Assembly (NCBI GenBank): GCA_045628865.1
Contig: JAZQQB010000067.1
Location: forward strand, 1 to 11,568
Direction: 5' to 3'
DNA: 11,568 bases
DNA from: JAZQQB01 sp045628865
GTDB lineage: Bacteria; Bacillota; Clostridia; Lachnospirales; Lachnospiraceae
Numbering within the stretch: position 1 is the stretch's first letter; each line of letters begins with the position of its first letter. Shown in pieces: positions 1-4,419 of the stretch. The notes beneath the pieces were generated by a model. The model had not been told where the DNA came from. It ran no database searches and saw only the letters and a program-made list of their open reading frames with translations. The translations under genes were made by a program, and so were the position numbers.

Positions 1-61
1 GAGGATATTCCTGATACATATCCCAGGTCTTTCCGCTACCCATTGAGAATCCGGTACAGAA
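1..61 (-). pseudogene. Fragment of an alpha/beta-hydrolase (esterase-like) gene, running off the left edge
   Basis: The minus strand reads F-C-T-G-F-S-M-G-S-G-K-T-W-D-M-Y-Q-E-Y-P from about 61 to 2. The G-F-S-M-G core is the nucleophile elbow (GxSxG) of alpha/beta-hydrolases, and the following T-W-D-x-Y-x-x-Y-P is typical of PHB-depolymerase-like or putative esterases. Homology appears to stop near 61, where plus-strand methyltransferase coding begins, so this looks like the stump of a gene cut by a rearrangement. The part to the left lies outside the window. The call rests on about 20 residues and no search was run. Confidence 0.4.
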
Positions 62-444
62 TGGATAATGGACGTCTTACATGGTATAACGTTGATCTTC
101 CTGAAACAGCTGCTGTTCGAAATCAAATATATGGAGAAGAAGGAAGAATATCCACAATAGGAATTTCTGCATTGGATTCGAAATGGGCTGATGAAATAAA
201 GGTAAGAGGAAAAATGCTGTTTATTATAGAAGGACTCTCTATGTATTTAACTGCTGAGGAGAACAAGCAAATGCTTGGTATTATTCGAGACCATTTTGAT
301 AATGCAACTGTAATGTTGGAATGTATTGCTAAGAGATGGGTGAATCAGGAGAGCATAGAGAAGTCTATACAGCAGACTGGCGCAAAATATGTGTTTGGAG
401 CAGATTGCTTTGCTGATCTTGGTGATGTTGCCGATTGCCAATAA
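55..444 (+). pseudogene. Truncated class I SAM-dependent methyltransferase (LCM/COG3315-like)
   Basis: This frame reads Y-R-M-D-N-G-R-L-T-W-Y-N-V-D-L-P-E, then A-L-D-S-K-W-A-D-E-I, L-F-I-I-E-G-L-S-M-Y-L and T-G-A-K-Y-V-F-G-A-D. That order matches the leucine-carboxyl-methyltransferase-like family, often named polyketide O-methyltransferase. It lacks the upstream SAM motif I (roughly GCGLDTR), because the DNA before position 55 instead encodes hydrolase residues on the other strand. It also lacks the C-terminal 50-60 residues expected after the G-A-K-Y-V-F-G-A-D segment, ending at a TAA at 442-444. The frame stays open to the window edge, and a TTG at 43 has no ribosome binding site. I judge it a non-functional remnant; a gene starting outside the window cannot be wholly excluded. 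Confidence 0.6.
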
Positions 445-483
445 AGTCACAGAAAAAATATTAATTTTTGAAAAGTGAGATAG

Positions 484-657
484 ATGATGAACGAAAGTAG
501 AACATCGATTGCTATTTTATTTGGTATATTTGTTTCACTTTTATTGGTTATGATGATCATGGATATTTTTGTGATGTGTAACCATTACAAAGAAAACTGT
601 GTAGCAGATGAAAAGATTTTTTTCAATAACATAAGAATATTGATTCTAATCAAATAA
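484..657 (+). CDS. Small predicted single-span membrane protein, 57 aa, unrecognised
   Basis: The ORF starts with ATG-ATG and encodes M-M-N-E-S-R-T-S followed by a hydrophobic run at about residues 9-31 (I-A-I-L-F-G-I-F-V-S-L-L-L-V-M-M-I-M-D-I-F-V), then a polar tail with two cysteines (C32 and C39) and a short hydrophobic end. A weak Shine-Dalgarno-like AAGTGAGA lies just upstream. It is followed 17 bases later by a second small ORF with a strong ribosome binding site, so the two may be one transcript ending at the terminator at 792-837. I recognise no family. It could be a real small membrane protein or chance coding in a decaying region. Confidence 0.4.
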   Translation: MMNESRTSIAILFGIFVSLLLVMMIMDIFVMCNHYKENCVADEKIFFNNIRILILIK

Positions 658-674
658 AGGAGGGAAATAAAATA

Positions 675-785
675 ATGGATTTAGTATGGTTTTTAATAGT
701 GGGTTTAATAGGCTCAGTGGAGAGAATAATTTTGATAGAGGTAGCCATAAACACTTGCTGTTTATGGCGTAAGAACATGATTTAA
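675..785 (+). CDS. Small hydrophobic peptide, 36 aa, possibly truncated
   Basis: A strong Shine-Dalgarno (AAAGGAGGG, 656-664) precedes ATG 675. The product begins M-D-L-V-W-F-L-I-V-G-L-I-G and continues to a short C-terminus with adjacent cysteines and W-R-K-N-M-I. The first residues resemble the start of GlsB/YeaQ/YmgE-type small membrane proteins (M-x-L-I-W-x-I-I-V-G-L-I-A-G). The rest does not follow that family, so it may be a frameshifted relic or an independent peptide. The strong ribosome binding site and the terminator directly after the stop argue that the segment is or was expressed. Confidence 0.4.
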   Translation: MDLVWFLIVGLIGSVERIILIEVAINTCCLWRKNMI

Positions 786-791
786 AGATAA

Positions 792-837
792 GTCTTAAGT
801 GTTTTGTTAGGTAAAAAATACTTAAGGCTTTTGTTTT
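792..837 (+). terminator. Intrinsic terminator after the small ORFs
   Basis: The arms at 792-805 and 815-828 can pair over 14 positions (GTCTTAAGTGTTTT against AAAAATACTTAAGGC, with G-U pairs), around a nine-base loop. The T-rich tail TTTTGTTTT follows. It ends the transcript containing the two small ORFs and insulates the TetR remnant. Confidence 0.75.
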
Positions 838-843
838 AATTGA

Positions 844-865
844 CTATCTAACGACTGTTAGATAG
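844..865. promoter_or_regulatory. Perfect 9-bp inverted repeat, likely operator of the adjacent TetR-family gene
   Basis: CTATCTAAC (844-852) and GTTAGATAG (857-865) are perfect inverse copies around GACT. The element sits 11 bases before the TetR-family start codon and overlaps a TTGACT that could be a -35 box. Position and symmetry fit an autoregulatory TetR operator. The operator is intact although the regulator gene is frameshifted. Confidence 0.55.
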
Positions 866-876
866 GGGGCGAGTAG

Positions 877-1156
877 ATGGGGACAAAAGAATTCATTTTA
901 CAGGAAGCTTTGAAGATGTTTTCCAACCAAGGATACGACTCGGTTTCGATTAGAGATATAGCAAAGGCAGTGAATATTAAGGAAAGCTCAATTTTATCAT
1001 TACAAAAATAAACAAAATATATTGGATTTGCTAGTGTGCAAATTTGAAGAACACATAAATATACTAGTTGAAAATTTTAATGAAGCTATAGTTAAGCTAA
1101 CTCCCAATGATTCATTTTCGCCTATAAGTATTAGTGCATATAAGTTAAGCAGCTGA
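877..1156 (+). pseudogene. TetR/AcrR-family regulator, frameshifted and 3'-truncated
   Basis: From ATG 877 (G-rich ribosome binding site at 865-869) the frame encodes I-L-Q-E-A-L-K-M-F-S-N-Q-G-Y-D-S-V-S-I-R-D-I-A-K-A-V-N-I, a classic TetR N-terminal helix-turn-helix. It hits a stop at 1009-1011 after 44 residues. If one T is removed from the run at 992-995, the reading continues S-S-I-Y-H-Y-K-N-K-Q-N-I-L-D-L-L-V, exactly the expected end of the DNA-binding domain, and stays open to 1154-1156. Even then the product is only about 92 aa against a usual 180-200, so most of the ligand domain is also gone. This shows a one-base insertion plus 3' erosion. A sequencing error could explain the insertion but not the missing C-terminus. 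Confidence 0.8.
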
Positions 1157-1210
1157 GTACGATAGATATTTGGCTGTTTTTCTTTTGGAATGCATGCCGT
1201 TAATGGCTTA

Positions 1211-1238
1211 TGCGTTGCAAATATAATTGACAAACGCA
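1211..1238. promoter_or_regulatory. Possible operator overlapping the marR -35 box
   Basis: TGCGTT (1211-1216) and AACGCA (1233-1238) are inverse copies with centres two helical turns apart, and they bracket the -35 hexamer of the downstream MarR gene. The arms are only 6 bp, so this is a modest candidate for autoregulation. Confidence 0.3.
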
Positions 1239-1255
1239 ACTATTGAGGGTAGCAT
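1227..1255 (+). promoter_or_regulatory. Sigma-A-type promoter of the MarR gene
   Basis: A perfect -35 TTGACA (1227-1232) is followed at exactly 17 bp by TAGCAT (1250-1255), four of six matches to the -10 consensus. Initiation near 1262 would give a very short leader before the ribosome binding site and the ATG at 1276. Confidence 0.6.
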
Positions 1256-1275
1256 ATTTATAAAGGAGGAGAGCG

Positions 1276-1749
1276 ATGGATAGTATTCAATTGTTTCGAG
1301 AGTATACAAGACAATTAGAGTGTCACCTAGGTAATATGAATAAATCTGATTGTTGTAAGTGTGGAGTTAATGAATCTCAATGTTTTTTAGTGGTTGAGAT
1401 AGGACGAAAGCCTGGGATTTCTGTTAAGGATTTGGCTAGTATTTTAAAAGTAGATAAGAGTGGTATAAGCCGTTCGGTTGAGGAATTGGTTCAAAAAGGT
1501 TTTGTTATTAGAGAACCATCACAAGAAGACAGAAGATATGTTATACTTTCGTTGACAAAAAAGGGACAAGAACGATTTGAGAAGATAGAACATGATATGT
1601 ATCTAGAATTCAAAAAAGTATTTGATTTTATTCCAATGGATAAACAGGTAATGGTTCTAGAAGCATTAAAAATATACAACGAAGCATGTAAAATGAGTGA
1701 AAATGACGAAAAAATGGAGAAGTGTTGTAATGGTAAGAAAAATGAATGA
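1276..1749 (+). CDS. Cysteine-rich MarR-family winged-helix regulator
   Basis: The 157-aa protein starts at ATG 1276 behind AAAGGAGGA with a five-base spacer. A MarR winged helix spans roughly residues 33-105: I-S-V-K-D-L-A-S-I-L-K-V-D-K-S-G-I-S-R-S-V-E-E-L is the recognition region and Q-E-D-R-R-Y the wing. Unusually for MarR it carries eight cysteines: C16, C26, C27, C29 and C36 in the N-terminal helix region, C138, and a C-terminal pair C150-C151. This suggests thiol or metal/metalloid sensing. That is inferred by analogy with other cysteine-using regulators and is not proven here. The last 20 bases overlap the start of another ORF, whose truncation has probably orphaned the regulator. Codon use is AT-rich like its surroundings. 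Confidence 0.85.
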   Translation: MDSIQLFREYTRQLECHLGNMNKSDCCKCGVNESQCFLVVEIGRKPGISVKDLASILKVDKSGISRSVEELVQKGFVIREPSQEDRRYVILSLTKKGQERFEKIEHDMYLEFKKVFDFIPMDKQVMVLEALKIYNEACKMSENDEKMEKCCNGKKNE

Positions 1750-1813
1750 TAGTGATTGGGATAGAATAGCAGAATACCACACTTATGGAATTGAGAATAT
1801 CGGGAAGAATTAG
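1730..1813 (+). pseudogene. Truncated ORF overlapping the end of marR (27 aa remnant)
   Basis: ATG 1730 lies inside the marR 3' end, preceded by GGAGAA about eight bases upstream, a layout typical of translational coupling. It reads M-V-R-K-M-N-D-S-D-W-D-R-I-A-E-Y-H-T-Y-G-I-E-N-I-G-K-N and stops at 1811-1813. The segment looks like the N-terminus of a longer protein, the probable MarR partner, and resembles the start of some SAM methyltransferases, but it is too short to assign. The real gene was probably lost to a deletion or frameshift near 1790-1815. Confidence 0.45.
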
Positions 1814-2297
1814 AAATGAAAAATGGAGTGTAGATGAATTTATGATTATTGATGATGAGTTTATTGAGAAATTAGGTACTGATTTTTTGTGGAATATTAT
1901 AGATGATTATGTTTGTAAAGACATTGAAGGTATTAAAGATGCACTTATAAAAAATGTAGGATATGTTAAGGCAGAAGATGTTAATAAACTTATCTTAGCA
2001 AAAATACAAGAATCAGATGAATTTATTGTAAATGAATATGCCAACAAGGCAGGAACACTTATGATAAGATTTGAGATGCCAGCAAATATTATGGCAGAAT
2101 CTGGTAATAAGGAGGTATGTTTAAGGATTACAACTTCATGTGAGGGTATAATTGAAATACCAGAGGTAGATTCATATGATTGGGATTTTTTGAATTTTGA
2201 TGATATGTGTTTGTCTAAGATACTTGAATATAAATATATGACCAGGGTAAAAGCCGTATCATATGAATATATCGAGGTAGAAGATTTGAATGCTTAA
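1785..2297 (+). CDS. Acidic hypothetical protein, possibly the 3' part of a broken gene
   Basis: The open frame runs from just after a stop at 1767-1769 to 2297. ATG 1785 gives 170 aa but has no Shine-Dalgarno. ATG 1842 gives 151 aa (M-I-I-D-D-E-F-I-E-K-L-G) with a GGAG 13 bases upstream, further than ideal. The protein is rich in Asp and Glu, with motifs such as S-Y-D-W-D-F-L-N-F-D-D-M near the C-terminus, no membrane segment and no signal peptide. I do not recognise the family. The lack of a good start, the position directly after the truncated MarR partner and the open frame suggest either an N-terminally clipped accessory gene or a protein needing upstream translation. No function is proposed. 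Confidence 0.5.
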   Translation: MELRISGRIRNEKWSVDEFMIIDDEFIEKLGTDFLWNIIDDYVCKDIEGIKDALIKNVGYVKAEDVNKLILAKIQESDEFIVNEYANKAGTLMIRFEMPANIMAESGNKEVCLRITTSCEGIIEIPEVDSYDWDFLNFDDMCLSKILEYKYMTRVKAVSYEYIEVEDLNA

Positions 2298-2355
2298 GTG
2301 GTATGAAATATCCTCCTTTTTCACAAGTATATAAATAGTAATCATCTGGATAGAG

Positions 2356-2383
2356 TTGCACATTGGTAAAAGAAAAATATATT
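2356..2383 (+). promoter_or_regulatory. Possible promoter of the DUF2383-like gene
   Basis: TTGCAC (2356-2361) and TATATT (2378-2383) are separated by 16 bp. The -35 match is only three of six, so this is weak, but it is the best candidate in the 157-bp gap and would give a leader of about 65 bases. Confidence 0.3.
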
Positions 2384-2454
2384 AGGTTGATAAGAGAATA
2401 AAAAATAAAAAATGGTCAATAATAGGTGTAGCGAATCAGAAAGCGAGGAAAAGC

Positions 2455-2889
2455 ATGAGTGATACACTTAAATTATTGAAGGAATGCAACAAAGGATGTA
2501 ATACTGCTATCACAAGCATGATTGAAATGATGCAGCAGATTGAAAATGAGGAACTGAAAGAGGTAATCAGTAAATATACGGAACAACATAAAAAAATTGA
2601 GGAAAAAACGGAGATTCTTTTGAAAGAACAGGGTGAATCTGAAAAAGAGCCTGGTATCATGGCTGAAAGTATGATCAAAATGCAGACGACAGTTAAGGTT
2701 GGGATGAGTGTGAATCATCAAGATCGAAACTGCGCAGAGATGATGCGTAAAGGCTGTAATATGGGAATCGAAACCTTGACAGAGAAAATGCATGAGTATA
2801 AAGAAGCATCCAAAGAAAGCATTGAAATAACAAAACAACTGATAGAAATTGAAAGAGATTTTGCAAAAGAGATGGAAAAATATTTGTAA
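2455..2889 (+). CDS. DUF2383-like four-helix (ferritin-fold) protein
   Basis: The 144-aa, almost all-helical protein starts at ATG 2455 behind GAGGAA. It has no signal peptide or membrane span. Two similar halves are visible: L-L-K-E-C-N-K-G-C-N-T-A-I-T-S-M near residues 7-22 and M-M-R-K-G-C-N-M-G-I-E-T-L-T-E-K-M near 96-112, each followed by a long Glu/Lys-rich helix. This suggests a duplicated helical hairpin forming a four-helix bundle. Length and pattern match clostridial proteins of the DUF2383/PA2169 type, whose function is unknown to me. Paired cysteines in CNKGCN and in RNC...KGCN could bind metal, which would suit the metal exporter and Fur regulator directly downstream. No terminator separates them, so read-through into the operon is possible. 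Confidence 0.7.
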   Translation: MSDTLKLLKECNKGCNTAITSMIEMMQQIENEELKEVISKYTEQHKKIEEKTEILLKEQGESEKEPGIMAESMIKMQTTVKVGMSVNHQDRNCAEMMRKGCNMGIETLTEKMHEYKEASKESIEITKQLIEIERDFAKEMEKYL

Positions 2890-2922
2890 AGCTTTTTACG
2901 ATCATTAAGATAGGAAAGAGTC

Positions 2923-2950
2923 TTGACAAAAAGATGAAAAATGATAAACT
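2923..2950 (+). promoter_or_regulatory. Sigma-A promoter of the metal exporter-fur-GTPase operon
   Basis: TTGACA (2923-2928, perfect) and TAAACT (2945-2950, four of six) are spaced 16 bp apart. The predicted start near 2957 falls inside the large palindrome at 2952-2986, so a bound repressor would block initiation. Confidence 0.65.
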
Positions 2951-2951
2951 G

Positions 2952-2986
2952 TAGTAGCTGCAAATGCAATTCATTTGCAACTACTA
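2952..2986. promoter_or_regulatory. Fur-family operator: 35-bp palindrome
   Basis: The arms TAGTAG-C-TGCAAATG (2952-2966) and CATTTGCA-A-CTACTA (2972-2986) pair at 14 of 15 positions around CAATT. The core TGCAAATG-N5-CATTTGCA has the AT-rich, TGCAA/TTGCA-ended character of Fur-superfamily boxes. It starts two bases after the -10 hexamer of an operon whose second gene encodes a Fur-family protein, so autoregulation is the natural reading. Which metal or signal is sensed cannot be told from the site. Confidence 0.65.
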
Positions 2987-3034
2987 TATTTATTTGAGAC
3001 CGCTCCAGGTTTTGTGGGCGAAATGGAGGTTATT

Positions 3035-3919
3035 ATGATAGATACATGTTTGGATGTTTTTATGGATACATTGATGGATTCATTGAGAATTCTACCCTTT
3101 TTATTCCTTACATATTTGATCATGGAATATATAGGGCATAAAGCAAATACGAAAATGCAGGTTTCCGTTCAAAAGGCGGGGAAATTTGGACCAGTATTAG
3201 GTGGTTTACTTGGAGCATTCCCACAATGTGGTTTTTCAACGGCAGCAGCAACCTTATATGGTGGAAAAATCATTTCTTTGGGAACTATGTTGGCGATTTT
3301 TTGGTCTACTTCGGATGAGATGCTTCCTATTATGATTTCTGAAAAAGTGCCATTTCTTTTAGTTGTAGAAGTGATTGGTTTAAAAATTGTCATCGCTATT
3401 ATTTTTGGTTTTTTGATCGATCTGATTTTTAGAAATAGTGGTAACAAAAAAGCAAAGATGGGAAGAAGACAGAAAATTACCACAACCAATACCCTTTGTG
3501 AGAATGGTCTTTGCAAATGTAATCAGGTAATTATGAAAGCTACCATCAAGCATACATTGACAACAATAGGTTTTATTTTTCTTGTTTCTTTGATTTTGAA
3601 TGGTATTGTAGCAGCTGTAGGCGAAGAAGCCATAGCTTCTATTGTTTCTAATAGACCAATTTTGGGACCAGTATTATCTGGAATTGTGGGACTGATTCCG
3701 AACTGTGCTGCTTCTGTTGTGATCACACAGCTATATTTGGAAAAAGTTATGAGTTTTGGAACCATGATGGCAGGTCTTTTGGTTGGAGCAGGTGTTGGTC
3801 TTATTATCCTCGCAAAGGAAAATAAGGATGTTAAGGACAATTTGAAGGTTGTAGGAATTCTTTATGCAGTTGGTGTAATCTGTGGTATCGTTATGGACTT
3901 TTTAGGAATTGCTTTATAG
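3035..3919 (+). CDS. Putative manganese/heavy-metal exporter (ArsP_2-like, 10TM family)
   Basis: I chose ATG 3035 because GGAGG (3025-3029) lies five bases upstream. A longer frame from TTG 2975 begins inside the operator and has no ribosome binding site. The 294-aa membrane protein contains an internal duplication: F-G-P-V-L-G-G-L-L-G-A-F-P-Q-C-G-F-S (residues 51-68) with T-S-D-E-M-L-P (92-98), and L-G-P-V-L-S-G-I-V-G-L-I-P-N-C-A-A-S (210-227). This two-repeat architecture with FPQCGFS and IPNCAAS motifs is that of the putative manganese transporter/ArsP_2 family (formerly DUF2899). A cytoplasmic or external loop has C155, C160 and C162, likely metal ligands. It probably exports a divalent metal or metalloid. 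It is first in an operon under a Fur-type palindrome. Confidence 0.8.
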   Translation: MIDTCLDVFMDTLMDSLRILPFLFLTYLIMEYIGHKANTKMQVSVQKAGKFGPVLGGLLGAFPQCGFSTAAATLYGGKIISLGTMLAIFWSTSDEMLPIMISEKVPFLLVVEVIGLKIVIAIIFGFLIDLIFRNSGNKKAKMGRRQKITTTNTLCENGLCKCNQVIMKATIKHTLTTIGFIFLVSLILNGIVAAVGEEAIASIVSNRPILGPVLSGIVGLIPNCAASVVITQLYLEKVMSFGTMMAGLLVGAGVGLIILAKENKDVKDNLKVVGILYAVGVICGIVMDFLGIAL

Positions 3920-3966
3920 GACGTTAAGAGGACATGTTACGCAAGATCATGACTGGAGGACAGAAA

Positions 3967-4419
3967 ATGGAAGAGTTTCAGTTACCAGAAGGAATGAAAA
4001 AAACAAAACAACGCATGGATGTGTATTCCATTTTAATGAATGCATCTGAACCATTGACAGCAATTGATATTTATGAAAGAATTTCTAAAAGGGATGGCGG
4101 ATGTGGATATGCAGTATCCACCATCTATCGTGTGTTGGCTGCCTTTGAGGAAAAAGGATATGTGGAAAAGACAACGATGATGGGTGAAGATATGGCCGTT
4201 TATGAGTGGAAAAATGGTACAGAGCATAAGCATTATGCAATTTGTTTAAGCTGTCATACAAAAGTTCCTTTGAAAAAATGTCCATTTCAGCGTATGATGA
4301 AATTGGACAAAACGCAGGAAGACGACTTCGAGATTACAGGGCATAAGATTGAATTGTATGGATACTGTAAGAAGTGTCAGGCGAAAGAGAAAAGCGAACT
4401 GGGAGAAATAAATGCGTAG
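3967..4419 (+). CDS. Fur-family metal-responsive repressor
   Basis: I chose ATG 3967 because GGAGGA (3955-3960) is six bases upstream; ATG 3934 in the same frame has a poorer site. The 150-aa protein has an N-terminal winged helix with the family signature S-T-I-Y-R-V-L-A-A-F-E-E-K-G-Y-V (51-66), then a dimerisation/metal domain with H87 and H89 (H-K-H), C93-x-x-C96, C105, H126 and C134-x-x-C137. The two CxxC pairs are the usual structural zinc site. The H-K-H and H126 residues probably belong to the sensing site. Which member it is (Fur, Zur, Mur or PerR) cannot be settled; pairing with a manganese-type exporter favours a metal sensor. Its last eight bases overlap the GTPase start, implying translational coupling. 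Confidence 0.85.
   Translation: MEEFQLPEGMKKTKQRMDVYSILMNASEPLTAIDIYERISKRDGGCGYAVSTIYRVLAAFEEKGYVEKTTMMGEDMAVYEWKNGTEHKHYAICLSCHTKVPLKKCPFQRMMKLDKTQEDDFEITGHKIELYGYCKKCQAKEKSELGEINA

Noticed and set aside
1000..1239. Minus-strand 79-aa ORF opposite the TetR remnant
   Set aside because: The plus strand carries clear TetR coding with a single frameshift; the minus frame shows no family features.
2473..2980. Long minus-strand ORFs opposite the DUF2383-like gene
   Set aside because: They are Phe/Leu/Ser-rich antisense readings of a Lys/Glu-rich gene, with no ribosome binding sites and no recognisable motifs.
2975..3034. TTG start at 2975 giving a 314-aa exporter
   Set aside because: The TTG lies inside the operator palindrome, has no ribosome binding site, and the added residues do not resemble the family. 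ATG 3035 has GGAGG five bases upstream.
2951..3034. yybP-ykoY manganese riboswitch in the exporter leader
   Set aside because: The leader is under 80 bases and lacks the two-helix core; the only structure is the palindrome at the start site, which fits a DNA operator.
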